NCBI RefSeq assembly: GCF_900109225.1
Contig: NZ_FNZK01000002.1
Location: 186,001 to 250,000, forward strand
DNA: 64,000 bases
DNA from: Propionispira arboris
Lineage (GTDB): Bacteria; Bacillota; Negativicutes; Selenomonadales; Selenomonadaceae
Direction: 5' to 3'
The translations under genes were made by a program, and so were the position numbers. Positions 8,618-17,545 of this stretch are shown here, in pieces. Numbering within the stretch: position 1 is the stretch's first letter; every line of letters begins with the position of its first letter. Under the pieces are notes generated by a model, which saw only the letters and a list, made by a program, of their open reading frames with translations, did no database searches and was not told the origin of the DNA.

Positions 8618-9337
8618 ATGGCAACAATAAAAATAAATGTACTGGCAGCAGATGCACAAAATGCGAAAGAAATAGTAGAAGCCACCAATGGAAATGTTTA
8701 TATTGGTGTTATGGTAAAACCTTTTCCAACGGCAGAAGCAGCAGCAAAGACGGTTAGAGAAATGCAGCGCTTAGGTATACCCGTGTCGGTTGGGCTTGGC
8801 GGAGCAGATCCGTTGATGTGGCATAAGGTTGTAGAAACAGCTGTTTTGACAAAACCAGCACATGTAAATCAAGTCTATCCTGGAGCTGGCTATACGCTTG
8901 CCGCACTTAAAGCTGCAGGAAGTGAAGATACCATTGTCAATGCATTGATCAAGCCAAGCGGTATAACGGGGAAAGTATCTATTCTTACGGGACCAGAAAG
9001 TCAGGCTTTTGATGAATATATTAGTTGTGAGGCAGCAGCAGCAGCCTTGAAAGAGTTACATATTCCTTCGGTAAAATTTTATCCAATAGGTGGAGCCAAA
9101 CATCTCGATGAAGTTGCGGCCATGGTAAAGGCGGCTGTAAATGCTGGTATTACTATGTTTGAACCAACGGGCGGGATTGATGCTCAATCTATAGAAGCTG
9201 TTGTCAAAGTTTGTTTGGAAAACGGCGCACAAACCATAGTTCCTCATGTTTATACTGCTTTTGTCGACAAAAATACAGGAAAAACAGAACCATCTCAAGT
9301 AAAAAATTCACTGGAAAAGCTTTTAAAGTTACTCTGA
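8618..9337 (+). CDS. dgaF: DgaF-family 2-keto-3-deoxy-6-phosphogluconate aldolase
   Basis: A 239-residue TIM-barrel protein of the KDGP aldolase family found with DgaE. Segments fitting barrel strands are GNVYIGVMVKPFP, VSVGLGGADP, VKFYPIGGAKH and MFEPTGGID; the lysine of the MVKPFP segment or of FYPIGGAK may be the Schiff-base residue. It splits KDGP into pyruvate and glyceraldehyde-3-phosphate, completing the pathway. It is the last gene of the operon and a terminator follows at 9449-9480. Confidence 0.88.
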   Translation: MATIKINVLAADAQNAKEIVEATNGNVYIGVMVKPFPTAEAAAKTVREMQRLGIPVSVGLGGADPLMWHKVVETAVLTKPAHVNQVYPGAGYTLAALKAAGSEDTIVNALIKPSGITGKVSILTGPESQAFDEYISCEAAAAALKELHIPSVKFYPIGGAKHLDEVAAMVKAAVNAGITMFEPTGGIDAQSIEAVVKVCLENGAQTIVPHVYTAFVDKNTGKTEPSQVKNSLEKLLKLL

Positions 9338-9448
9338 GATAAACTTTAAAAAATGCGATATGAAATCGATGATAAAAACACTAGTTAGGTGCTTTTATTA
9401 TACAAAACAAGAAGTTATGTAGAAAAGAATCAATGGAGTTTTGTTTGT

Positions 9449-9480
9449 AATGCAGGGTCAACTGGCCCTGCATTATTTTA
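9449..9480 (+). terminator. Terminator of the dga-type operon
   Basis: AATGCAGGG (9449-9457) pairs with CCCTGCATT (9466-9474), followed by ATTTTAATTTG. Confidence 0.8.
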
Positions 9481-9571
9481 ATTTGTTCTCCAAAGAAAAT
9501 CAAAAGGTAAGATATTATGTTAATAAAAATATGAACTTATGTCACTTTTTATTTTTGCAAATTTTTGTTTT

Positions 9572-9862
9572 TTATTTTATCTCATAGCAAAAAGATGCCT
9601 GTGTATCTAGAACACCACCTATATATTTAGCAACTTCCAAATGTGCCGGATGTGTAAGGTATGCATCCAAATCTTCTAAAGATGCATATTTCGTAATCAG
9701 AAGCAGATCATAAGTGCTTTTTCCAGGACGTACGTTCTCTTCAACTTGTATGTCCTGCAAAATATTTATTTTTCCTTTCATGCTAAGAAGAACACCTTGC
9801 GCTTTGTTTATATTGTTCTTATCCTGATTTTTTAGCTTTAATAGTACATTGTTTACAATCAT
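9572..9862 (-). CDS. Dabb (stress-responsive alpha/beta barrel) family protein
   Basis: A 96-residue dimeric ferredoxin-like barrel protein. The family pattern is visible in YDLLLITKYASLEDLDAY followed by HPAHLEVAKYI near the C-terminus. The open frame extends to 10015, but the ATG at 9862 has GGAGG eight bases upstream and starts exactly where similarity to the family begins, so I use that start. Function is unknown; it lies in the same direction after the SnoaL and SDR genes and may help a small oxidative or detoxification operon. Confidence 0.8.
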   Translation of the reverse strand: MIVNNVLLKLKNQDKNNINKAQGVLLSMKGKINILQDIQVEENVRPGKSTYDLLLITKYASLEDLDAYLTHPAHLEVAKYIGGVLDTQASFCYEIK

Positions 9863-9983
9863 GATTTTGACCTCCAGTAATAATTTTCTTTGTGCAGCCA
9901 AATGATGCCAACGCTTCATTCTTAGCTTTGCGAATAAGGGGATGACAGCCTCCCAGAATAGAAATTCACCAACTTCTAAATGT

Positions 9984-10325
9984 TTAATAAATTGATAATT
10001 CGATAATTTTATCATCCTTTATACTGAAATGGAAATCCAGTAGTAAAGGATCCGGTAAACCATTTTTATTGTAATCTCCATCTAATTTAAAAGTAATAAT
10101 TATTTCATTCGAATCCCATTTAATTTGCTTGGGCTCCAGTCTTACGTTTAATGCAAACTGATTTTCGTCGCTCCATTTTTTTATAGCAGATTTTCCGTAT
10201 TTTTTTTGACCTTCATCAAGAACTATTGCATCCTCAGCAAAACAATCTAAATATGCGTCCGCATCAGGTTTGTTAGTAGCCGTGATAAAATTGTTAATCA
10301 CTTGCGGTATTTCATTTAAATTCAT
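9984..10325 (-). CDS. SnoaL-like / NTF2-fold protein
   Basis: A 113-residue protein with the NTF2-like pattern: an N-terminal helix pair (VINNFITATNKPDADAYLDC), FAEDAIVLDEG, then long beta strands ending in LLLDFHFSIKDDKIIELSIY. Such proteins include small isomerases, cyclases and dehydratases, but many have no known activity. It lies 23 bases downstream of the SDR gene in the same direction, with AAAGGAG before its ATG, and is probably cotranscribed with it. Confidence 0.8.
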   Translation of the reverse strand: MNLNEIPQVINNFITATNKPDADAYLDCFAEDAIVLDEGQKKYGKSAIKKWSDENQFALNVRLEPKQIKWDSNEIIITFKLDGDYNKNGLPDPLLLDFHFSIKDDKIIELSIY

Positions 10326-10348
10326 ATTTTTAGACTCCTTTTAAAGTG

Positions 10349-11146
10349 CTAAATCGTGCGGATGATTCCGCCGTCAATGATATGCTCACTACCTGTGATA
10401 TAGGAAGCTCTGTCTGATACGAGAAAGGCAACAAGTTCCGCAATTTCTTCTGGTTTTGCCGGGCGTCCCAGTGGTATACCGCCGAGAACATTCATTAATT
10501 CTTGTCGGGCTGCATTATAATCACTTTTTGAGTTTTCGGCCATCCTTTCAATCAGGTGTTCTGCTGCCTTCGTCTCGGTAAATCCGGGAGCGACAGTATT
10601 TATGCGAATGCCTTCTGAACCAAACTGAGTTGCAAGATTTTTACTGTAATTAGTCAGAGCAGCCTTGGCTGCGGAATATGCCATTGTCATTTTTCCGGGA
10701 AGTCTGCGCTGAATAGATGTTATATGAATAATAACTCCCTTATGTTGTTCGAGCATAGATGGTAAAAAACCTCGATCCAAACGTACAGATGAAAAAAGAT
10801 TCCCATTAAAATTTGTCAGCCAGTCTTCATCACTTAGTGCTAAAGCTCCTGCAGTAGAGGTTGATGAACCGCCTGCATTATTAATCAAAATATCTAATCC
10901 TCTGAGCTTTTTCAAGGTTTCCTTAATTATTTTTTCAGTACCTTCAGGTGTTTTAACGTCAGCTTGAATGAATCCTACGGATTTTGGTAAGTTGTCAGGA
11001 ATTGTTCGTGCTGTAGTTATTATGGTTGCTCCCGATTTTAGCAAACGATTAACAATAGCCTGACCAATCCCTTTGGTTCCACCCGTAACAAGTATCCGTT
11101 TGCCTTCGAGTTCCTTGCTGAAATCTAATAAATTTTGATTTTCCAA
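10349..11146 (-). CDS. Short-chain dehydrogenase/reductase (SDR)
   Basis: A 265-residue classical SDR oxidoreductase. The NAD(P) glycine motif GGTKGIG lies near residue 22, NNAG near residue 90, and the catalytic pair appears as the serine of HITSIQRR and YSAAK with Tyr and Lys. The C-terminus ends in ITGSEHIIDGG, standard for the family. Substrate unknown. A GGGAGG site lies upstream. An operator-like palindrome at 11195-11220, shared with the WYL regulator promoter, lies in front of this gene, so it is probably the main target of that regulator. Confidence 0.9.
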   Translation of the reverse strand: MENQNLLDFSKELEGKRILVTGGTKGIGQAIVNRLLKSGATIITTARTIPDNLPKSVGFIQADVKTPEGTEKIIKETLKKLRGLDILINNAGGSSTSTAGALALSDEDWLTNFNGNLFSSVRLDRGFLPSMLEQHKGVIIHITSIQRRLPGKMTMAYSAAKAALTNYSKNLATQFGSEGIRINTVAPGFTETKAAEHLIERMAENSKSDYNAARQELMNVLGGIPLGRPAKPEEIAELVAFLVSDRASYITGSEHIIDGGIIRTI

Positions 11147-11194
11147 AATGTATTCCTCCCTTCAATTGAGTTACATGTCTAGTATATCCAATAA

Positions 11195-11220
11195 AACTTG
11201 ACTACAGTACGTCAGGTTAT
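11195..11220. promoter_or_regulatory. Candidate WYL-regulator operator in front of the SDR gene
   Basis: AACTTGAC and GTCAGGTT flank an 8-base spacer and form a near-palindrome. Twenty-one of 26 positions are identical to the site at 12161-12186. It overlaps the stop codon of the regulator gene. Confidence 0.6.
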
Positions 11221-12129
11221 GGGTGAATATTTATTTGCCATGTTTTTAATGCGAGTTTTCATCTCTAAACGTATACTCGGAGGTTCTATAACTTCAAGCA
11301 GCGGCCCAAAAGAAAAAAGGTAATTGAAAATCCATTCACCACTCGGCATAGAAGCATTGACAGTATAGGAGCCGTCTTCATTTTTTATAATATCTTTTTC
11401 AGAGAAATCATCATATACCCGGTAAGCTCCCTTTGCTGATATTTTAAGTTTAAGGGAAATGGCAGCAGGAGCAGCATCATTTGATGAGACTGTCGCAGGC
11501 TGTTCCTGTGAAGCGGCATGGCTGCAAGGGTCGCCTGTAGGTTGAACATCTGACATACGTGTTATTTTAAAAGTTCGACAGGACATTCGTTGTAGGCAGT
11601 ATCCTTTCAGATACCATGATTTATCCTTGAAAAGCAGCTTTATAGGTTCAACACGGCGATCACTTTTTTCACCAGCAACATTGAAATAGGAAAACGCAAT
11701 GACTTGCTGTTTCAGTATGGCGTTTTTGAGCAGGCTGAATACCTCTTTTTGCTTTTGATCACTTCCCCAGGACGAAAATTCTACTTCTATCCAGTTAACG
11801 TTGCTTTTTAAAAATAAGTTGCTTAATTTTAATAATATATCATCGAATTCTGGATATCTGACAGCGGCTAAGCTCTGTAAAGCAATCAAAATTTCATCCT
11901 GCTCTTTTTCAGAAAGAAGAGACTTATTGAGGATAAACTTTTCAGTCAGAGAAATTCCACCGCCTTTGCCCTGGTTTGCATAAATGGGAATTCCAGCTTG
12001 GCTTAATGCATCAACATCTCTATAGATCGTCCGAACAGATACTTCAAAACGTTTGGCTAGCTCGGGGGCAGTTACTATACCTTTTTCAAGAATGATATAT
12101 ATAATTTGAAAGAGTCTGCTAATTTTCAT
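11212..12129 (-). CDS. YafY-type HTH/WYL-domain transcriptional regulator
   Basis: A 305-residue regulator. The N-terminal DeoR-like winged helix reads LFQIIYIILEKGIVTAPELA, then VSVRTIYRDVDALSQAGIP as recognition helix. The WYL domain starts near residue 140 and contains RRVEPIKLLFKDKSWYLKGY, and a C-terminal extension follows. Such proteins sense small ligands through WYL. It is transcribed toward the SDR gene, and both promoters carry the same palindrome, suggesting autoregulation plus control of the SDR operon. Confidence 0.88.
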   Translation of the reverse strand: MKISRLFQIIYIILEKGIVTAPELAKRFEVSVRTIYRDVDALSQAGIPIYANQGKGGGISLTEKFILNKSLLSEKEQDEILIALQSLAAVRYPEFDDILLKLSNLFLKSNVNWIEVEFSSWGSDQKQKEVFSLLKNAILKQQVIAFSYFNVAGEKSDRRVEPIKLLFKDKSWYLKGYCLQRMSCRTFKITRMSDVQPTGDPCSHAASQEQPATVSSNDAAPAAISLKLKISAKGAYRVYDDFSEKDIIKNEDGSYTVNASMPSGEWIFNYLFSFGPLLEVIEPPSIRLEMKTRIKNMANKYSPIT

Positions 12130-12142
12130 TTTATCACCTCCA

Positions 12143-12202
12143 TTTAAGTATAAAACATATAACTTGACAATAGTATGTCGAGTTATATGTTTTATACTTA
12201 AA
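12143..12202. promoter_or_regulatory. 60-bp near-perfect palindrome containing regulator operator and promoters
   Basis: Two 26-base arms (12143-12168 and 12177-12202) match with one mismatch around an 8-base centre. The central part AACTTGAC...GTCGAGTT is the second copy of the 11195-11220 site. On the plus strand it contains TTGACA (12164-12169) and TATGTT with a 16-base spacer, so transcription in both directions is possible. Confidence 0.7.
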
Positions 12203-12301
12203 TATTACAAGGTGGAAACTTATGGAGAGCTGAAAAAAGATATTGGATGGATTTTAAGAAAGTTGTGTGAAGATAAAAGTGGAGAAATTATCGAGGAAAA
12301 A

Positions 12302-12352
12302 GCTTGGCAAATGAGTGAAATCCGTTGGAATAAACAAAATTTACTATAATTT
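12302..12352 (+). repeat. Partial copy (F) of the dispersed tRNA-like repeat
   Basis: GCTTGGCAAAT, AAATCCGTTGGAATAAAC and AAATTTACTATA match the core of the repeat found in full at 46080-46412 and 53984-54313. The terminal hairpin is missing. An open frame at 12164-12349 runs through it but is not a gene. Confidence 0.7.
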
Positions 12353-12451
12353 TACATGGATACCATTTAAAATGGCAATATTTTCTTCTGTAAGAAAGTG
12401 ATATACTAATAGAAAATGAGATGAATGGTGGAAGAAATCATGGAGAAAATC

Positions 12452-13603
12452 ATGGAAGAGGTCATTCTTAAAAAGTGTAACTCTTATGATTATAAAGAAG
12501 TAGAAACGGCTGTTTTTTCTGGTATGGAACATTGCTCTGCTTTAAAAACAAAGGAAAAAAAGACAGGGAAAGCTTTAATCAAGGTGAACTTATTGAAAAA
12601 AAACGAACCGGAAGATGCGGTGACAACACATCCTGCGGTTGTCGAAGCAGCCGTCAGATATCTGCAAAAATTAGGCTGGAACGTTATAATTGGCGATAGT
12701 CCGGGTGGCCCTTTTTATAAAAAACGTTTGGAAGAAATTTATAAAGCAAGTGGAATGGCAAAGGTTGCTGAAGCTACAGGCTGTGAATTGAATTATGATA
12801 TAAATTCGGTCGAAGTAAAAAATGAAAAAGCGGAAAAGTTGAAATCAATGAAAATTATTCGTGTGGTGACCGAAGTAGATCTGATTGTTTCCATTGCCAA
12901 ATTTAAAACACATTGTATGATGTCGTATACGGGTGGGGTCAAAAATTTATTTGGCGTTATACCCGGACTGACGAAAGCCGAATATCATTTTAAAATGCAT
13001 ACGGCTGAAAACTTTGCAGATCATTTAGTTGATATTTGTGAATATGTCCGACCAGATTTTACCATGATTGATGCGATTGAAGGTATGGAAGGGAATGGAC
13101 CTTCTTCAGGAACAAGCCGGCATGTTGGACTATTGCTGGCGGCTGAAAATCCTTACGCGCTCGATACAGTTGGTACTTACATTATGGGGATGGACCCGCT
13201 TACAGTTCCAACCGTTCAATCTGCTAAAAGACGCGGATTATTTTCTGGTGAATTGGCGGATATAAAAATAGCAGGTGATGATGTTAAAACGATTCCGATC
13301 GTTCCATTTAAACGACCAGATTCTATTAAAAAAAGTTTGATCAGCGGGCTTGTCCCACGTAAAGTGGAAGAATTTTTTATCAAGTCATTACGGCCAAAAC
13401 CAATTTTTCATCATGAAAAATGTATTTCCTGTGGTGATTGCCTGCGGGGCTGTCCGGCAAAAATAATTGAGATGAAAAATGGAAAACCAGTTGCTAATCT
13501 GGAAAAATGTATTAGTTGTTTTTGTTGTCAGGAATTGTGTCCGGAAAAAGCCATTGATATAAAAGTACACTGGCTGCATAAGCTATTATTTGGCAATACA
13601 TGA
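12452..13603 (+). CDS. DUF362 domain protein with two [4Fe-4S] ferredoxin motifs
   Basis: A protein of 383 residues. The DUF362 domain fills residues 1 to about 300 (VEAAVRYLQKLGWNVIIGDS; SIAKFKTHCMMSYTGGVKNL), and the C-terminus has two cluster motifs, CISCGDCLRGCP and CISCFCCQELCP. It probably transfers electrons or builds on iron-sulfur chemistry in the cytoplasm; the reaction of the DUF362 part is unknown. ATG codons at 12425 and 12440 are possible starts, but 12452 has GGAG seven bases before it and begins like family members. A TATACT box lies at 12402-12407. Confidence 0.88.
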   Translation: MEEVILKKCNSYDYKEVETAVFSGMEHCSALKTKEKKTGKALIKVNLLKKNEPEDAVTTHPAVVEAAVRYLQKLGWNVIIGDSPGGPFYKKRLEEIYKASGMAKVAEATGCELNYDINSVEVKNEKAEKLKSMKIIRVVTEVDLIVSIAKFKTHCMMSYTGGVKNLFGVIPGLTKAEYHFKMHTAENFADHLVDICEYVRPDFTMIDAIEGMEGNGPSSGTSRHVGLLLAAENPYALDTVGTYIMGMDPLTVPTVQSAKRRGLFSGELADIKIAGDDVKTIPIVPFKRPDSIKKSLISGLVPRKVEEFFIKSLRPKPIFHHEKCISCGDCLRGCPAKIIEMKNGKPVANLEKCISCFCCQELCPEKAIDIKVHWLHKLLFGNT

Positions 13604-13680
13604 TAAAATTTATTATATGGATAAGTCCGCAAGGTCAGTCTATATACTTTTTTATAAAATTGTTGGAATAAAAAATATCC

Positions 13681-13853
13681 AACAATAGATATGAGGGGTA
13701 ATCGTATCCTGACTCTTATATTTATAACATCGATCATAATGGGATAAATCGGATTGAATATGAAGATACAGAGCATGTTACTATACCTAAAAATTTTTTT
13801 AATCATTATAAGATGATGCTTAATGAACTTATGAAGTTGGATGAATAGTAAAT
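13681..13853 (+). pseudogene. Deletion remnant of the AAA ATPase gene found at 32168
   Basis: Bases 13681-13702 match the start of the ATPase gene (AACAATAGATATGAGGGG) and, from about 13703 on, the sequence jumps to its last 140 bases (from CGTATCCTGACTCTTATA to the shared stop region GATGAATAGTAAAT). About 600 bases of the middle are gone. It cannot encode a working ATPase. Confidence 0.85.
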
Positions 13854-13896
13854 TTACGATTCCATTCATGGAACTAGCGTATTACTTTTATGATAT

Positions 13897-13947
13897 TAAA
13901 AAGACCGTTAAAACGCATTTATGCGCTTCGACGGTCTTTTCTTTTTG
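13897..13947. terminator. Bidirectional terminator
   Basis: AAAAAGACCGT (from 13898) pairs with ACGGTCTTTT (13931-13940), with an inner CGCAT/ATGCG stem; T-rich on the plus side and A-rich on the other, so it can serve both the remnant and the converging DeoR gene. Confidence 0.75.
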
Positions 13948-13979
13948 ATAGTGGAAAAATAAGTTTTAGTGATTCAGTA

Positions 13980-14786
13980 TTAAAGGGCGTCGCTTTTTGT
14001 TTTTTTTGTAGAGAAGGTTTCAGCCAAAATAAGGTTGGTAGTCGTTTTTTTAAAACTGTTGACCGTATATTTACTTAGGCCTGAATCCGTAATAATATAG
14101 TTGATTTTATTTAAGGCAGCGATGCTTATGGTAACATTTCTATCAAATTTACTGCTATCAGCAGCCACAAAGACCTCGTTCGATCGTTCGATGATTATTT
14201 TTCTTGTAACGGCTTCTTGCATATTGAAATCAGAAATTCCATTTTCCACAGTGATGCCGCCAGCGCAAATAAAACTTTTTTGAATGTTTAGCTGGGAAAA
14301 GTCAAAAATATAATCGTAGGTAACAATGGAACTTTCATCGTGACGAACTTTCCCACCAATAATAATGATTTCAAAATCAGTGGACATTAATTCATTCACT
14401 ACGGGCAGTGAATTTGTGATGATGGTGAGATTTTTTTTTGTTTTTATATATTTAACGATTTGAAATGTGGTGGAACCGCTATCGATAAAAATACAGTCGC
14501 CATCTTTAATAAAATCACAGCATTTTTTCCCAATGGATTCTTTTTGCAACAGATGATAAACCAATCTGCTTTCCATGGTAGGTTCAGAGAATGTAGAAAT
14601 TTTAAGCTTGGCTCCGCCGTAAATTTTTTGAATACGATTTTGTTTTTCTAAAATCGTTAAGTCGCGGCGTGCGGTTTCTATCGATATTTTGAATTCCGTC
14701 ATTAATTCTGGAATAGTGACGACATCTTTTGTCGATAAGAGGTCTAAAATCTTTGTATGTCTTTCATTTGGCAGCATGCATATCAT
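13980..14786 (-). CDS. DeoR/GlpR-family transcriptional regulator
   Basis: A 268-residue repressor of the DeoR family. The N-terminal helix-turn-helix contains LPNERHTKILDLLS and ISIETARRDLTILEKQN, and the sugar-phosphate-sensing domain shows FIDSGSTTFQIVKYI, TNSLPVVNEL and VAADSSKFDR. It is divergent from the 2-aminoethylphosphonate operon and shares its promoter region, so control of that operon is likely. A phosphonate or aldehyde ligand would be unusual for DeoR, so the inducer is uncertain. Confidence 0.87.
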   Translation of the reverse strand: MICMLPNERHTKILDLLSTKDVVTIPELMTEFKISIETARRDLTILEKQNRIQKIYGGAKLKISTFSEPTMESRLVYHLLQKESIGKKCCDFIKDGDCIFIDSGSTTFQIVKYIKTKKNLTIITNSLPVVNELMSTDFEIIIIGGKVRHDESSIVTYDYIFDFSQLNIQKSFICAGGITVENGISDFNMQEAVTRKIIIERSNEVFVAADSSKFDRNVTISIAALNKINYIITDSGLSKYTVNSFKKTTTNLILAETFSTKKTKSDAL

Positions 14787-15050
14787 CCTTATCCAATTCT
14801 ATTTGTTAATATATACAAAGTGTAGCATAAAAAATGACAATGTTAAAGAAAAATATTAATAATATATTAAAATATTGTCAATTATTAAAAGATAATTATT
14901 AATAATGTTGTAATAATATTATCAATAATGATGATGTTTTAACAATGTGTTAACAAATTTATAACAAAAGTTGGGCGGAAGATGTGTATAGTAAAGACGT
15001 AAAGCGGTGTTTCGCTTTATTGATCAAAATAAAACAGCTTATTGAAATAG
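14787..15050. promoter_or_regulatory. Divergent promoter region rich in ATTAATAAT repeats
   Basis: The region between the DeoR gene and the phosphonate operon contains repeated and inverted AATATTAATAATA, AATTATTAATAATG and TAATAATATTATC elements between about 14845 and 14935, plus AACAATGTGTTAAC at 14941-14954. These suggest several regulator-binding sites. I cannot assign a single promoter. Confidence 0.45.
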
Positions 15051-15067
15051 AAAGGGGGAGAACTATT

Positions 15068-15820
15068 TTGTTGAAATTAAAAAATATAAGTAAGCAATTT
15101 GCAGGAAAAGTTATATTAGATGAAATTAATGTTGAAATTGAAAACGGCGAGATTGTTTCGATGCTGGGACCAAGTGGCAGCGGTAAAACCACATTATTAA
15201 ATATAATATTAGGTTTGACGCCTATGGATAGCGGCACTATTATTTTTAATGACAAAGACATAAGCCAGACCTCGATGAAAGAACGTGGTTTTAATATTGT
15301 TTTTCAAGATTATGCACTGTTCCCCAATCTCAATGCATATAAAAATATTATTTATGGACTCAAAAACAAACCAAAGTTAATAAGCTCTGACGAACTTGAT
15401 AGTTTAATTGAATTTTTAGAGTTGAAGCCGCATCTGCTAAAAGGGATTGATCAGTTATCGGGTGGGCAAAAACAACGGGTCGCACTTGCTCGCACGTTAG
15501 CCGTAAAACCGAAGATACTTCTTTTGGATGAACCATTAAGCGCTTTAGACGGGGTTATAAAAGAAACGATTAAAGAACGAATTAAAGCCATTACCCAAAA
15601 ATACAAGTTGACTACCATTATCGTAACCCATGATCCAGAAGAAGCTTTGACAATGTCGGATAAAGTATTGATCCTCGAGCAAGGTAAGGTTTCTCAATTT
15701 GGAACACCAAAACAAATTATTCATCAACCCAATAATAACTTTGTGGAGGAATTTATATTGCGTCAACTTAAAATAAAACGAGACAATATTTATGATTTGT
15801 TTGAAGGCTGCCATGCTTAA
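15068..15820 (+). CDS. ABC transporter ATP-binding protein, 2-aminoethylphosphonate type
   Basis: A 250-residue nucleotide-binding subunit: Walker A GPSGSGKTT, signature LSGGQKQR, Walker B ILLLDEPLSALD and the switch histidine in IIVTHDPEEAL. The open frame begins at 14984, but AAAGGGGGAG lies 8 bases before the TTG at 15068 and similarity starts there (LKLKNISKQF). It belongs to the Fe/spermidine/phosphonate importer branch. The gene overlaps the permease start by 8 bases, and PhnW/PhnX downstream indicate 2-aminoethylphosphonate as substrate. Confidence 0.88.
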   Translation: MLKLKNISKQFAGKVILDEINVEIENGEIVSMLGPSGSGKTTLLNIILGLTPMDSGTIIFNDKDISQTSMKERGFNIVFQDYALFPNLNAYKNIIYGLKNKPKLISSDELDSLIEFLELKPHLLKGIDQLSGGQKQRVALARTLAVKPKILLLDEPLSALDGVIKETIKERIKAITQKYKLTTIIVTHDPEEALTMSDKVLILEQGKVSQFGTPKQIIHQPNNNFVEEFILRQLKIKRDNIYDLFEGCHA

Positions 15821-17438
15821 ACAAAAGCTGGAAATAAAATTCATTTATATCGTACTAACCCTGTTTTTTGGAGTCTTTCTGTGCGCTCCCTTACTCATGC
15901 TGTTGCTGAATTCTTTTAAAAGCGGACAAAACGTGGGACTTGCCAATTATATTACAGTTATTGGGGATAAGGACATTTTCCTGGCAATTCAGCACAGTAT
16001 CTATATATCAGCTCTTACAGCATTCATCGCAACTAGCTTAGCTTTCGTTTTAGCATATGCTGTAAATTGTACTAACATCCATAAATTGTTAAAACTTATC
16101 ATACGAATTGGGATTTTGATTCCAATGCTTTTGCCTACCATAACATATGGTTTTGCCATTATTTATTCCTTTGGCAAACAAGGCTTACTGACTCATTTTT
16201 TTGGCAGAGAATTATTTTCGATTTATGGCTTTAATGGACTTTTAATCGGCTATGTTATTTACACTTTACCAGCGGCGTTTTTATTAATTCATAATTCGTT
16301 TGGTTATGTTGATAAAAAATACATCATTGTTTCAACATTGATGGGGGATAATTTTTTTAGGAATTTCATCAATACAATCCTTCGTCCGCTCATCGGTACG
16401 TTAGGAGGAGCGTTTGTCATTTCGTTCATCTTGAGCTTTACAGATTTTGGCATACCTGCTTCGGTTGGAGGTACGTATGGTGTCATTGCCGGGCAGCTGT
16501 ATCAGGTGATGCTGGGATCTATTCCAAACTTCAATAGTGGTTCGGCTATCGCGATGCTGATGCTGTTGCCGGCCATTATGGGGGTTTGGTTTTTGAATTA
16601 TCTTGAAAAATTTAATTTTTCTTATGATAAATTCACCCAAACAGATTTACTTAAAAACAGGTTTCGTGATATTTGCTGCGCGATCATATCCATTAGCACC
16701 GTTCTGGTTATTGGGATGGTTTTTTTGGTAATGTTTGTAACGCCGTTTGTAAATAATTTTCCTTACGATATGCATTTTACCACTGATTTTTTTAGACGCA
16801 CACTTTTTTCGACCCCGATATTAAATGTATATGAAAATTCATTGCTCATAGCAATCCTGACAGCAGGACTGGGTACGTTACTTTCTTATAGTGCAGCCAT
16901 CATAAATGCCCGTACCTCGATGAATAAACGAATCAAAATGAGTCTGGATGTCTTCGCGATGATAACAAATACGGTGCCTGGTATGGTGCTGGGGCTGTCT
17001 TATTTGTTACTGTTTAATCATAGTGATTTAAAGGGAACTTTCACTATTATCGTTATTTGTAATCTGGTGCATTTTTTTACTACACCTTATTTGATGGCGA
17101 AAAATTCACTGCTTAAAATGAATCAAGCTTGGGAAATTACCGGTTTGTTAATGGGGGATACTTGGTTGCAGACGATTATGCGCGTTATTGTTCCAAACTC
17201 CACAACAACTTTGGTGGAAATGTTTTGTTATTATTTTATAAATTCCATGGTTACAATTAGTGCGATTATTTTTTTAGTGACGGCGCGAACGGCGGTTGTA
17301 ACCAGTAAAATAAATGAGTTGCAGCATTTCGCCAGCTTTAATGAAATATTTGTATTATCCATACTTATTTTTGCGACCAATTTATGTATGAAAACTTGCA
17401 GTGAATTTTTTAATAAAAAACGATCATTCACGAATTGA
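15813..17438 (+). CDS. Fused ABC permease, 2-aminoethylphosphonate type
   Basis: A 541-residue permease with about twelve membrane segments, made of two BPD-transp-1 units in one chain. The two EAA-like loops appear as STLMGDNFFRNFINTILRP in the first half and EITGLLMGDTWLQTIMRVIV in the second. This fused form replaces the separate PhnU and PhnV permeases of Salmonella. ATG 15813 is chosen because GAAGG precedes it; an upstream ATG at 15792 has no ribosome site. A CATTCACG/CGTGAATG stem-loop (17425-17446) overlaps the stop codon. Confidence 0.85.
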   Translation: MLKQKLEIKFIYIVLTLFFGVFLCAPLLMLLLNSFKSGQNVGLANYITVIGDKDIFLAIQHSIYISALTAFIATSLAFVLAYAVNCTNIHKLLKLIIRIGILIPMLLPTITYGFAIIYSFGKQGLLTHFFGRELFSIYGFNGLLIGYVIYTLPAAFLLIHNSFGYVDKKYIIVSTLMGDNFFRNFINTILRPLIGTLGGAFVISFILSFTDFGIPASVGGTYGVIAGQLYQVMLGSIPNFNSGSAIAMLMLLPAIMGVWFLNYLEKFNFSYDKFTQTDLLKNRFRDICCAIISISTVLVIGMVFLVMFVTPFVNNFPYDMHFTTDFFRRTLFSTPILNVYENSLLIAILTAGLGTLLSYSAAIINARTSMNKRIKMSLDVFAMITNTVPGMVLGLSYLLLFNHSDLKGTFTIIVICNLVHFFTTPYLMAKNSLLKMNQAWEITGLLMGDTWLQTIMRVIVPNSTTTLVEMFCYYFINSMVTISAIIFLVTARTAVVTSKINELQHFASFNEIFVLSILIFATNLCMKTCSEFFNKKRSFTN

Positions 17439-17446
17439 CGTGAATG
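17425..17446 (+). promoter_or_regulatory. Intercistronic stem-loop between permease and binding protein
   Basis: CATTCACG and CGTGAATG form a perfect 8-bp stem with a 6-base loop around the permease stop codon. There is no T-run. Stem-loops at this place often protect the abundant binding-protein mRNA; that role is inferred. Confidence 0.45.
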
Positions 17447-17545
17447 TAATGATAAAAATTGGCTTACGTTAAGTTTTACGTGTTTTTATTGAAAATCAAG
17501 GGTCAAGAGAATTAAATTATTTTTTGCAAAGGGGAAATATAAATT

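Noticed and set aside
9863-10015. N-terminal extension of the Dabb protein
   Set aside because: The internal ATG at 9862 has GGAGG at proper spacing and begins at the family start. The extension overlaps the SnoaL gene end and resembles nothing.
12164-12349. A 61-codon open frame downstream of the WYL palindrome
   Set aside because: It starts inside the palindrome and ends in the repeat core (IRWNKQNLL). No ribosome site and no similarity other than to the repeat.
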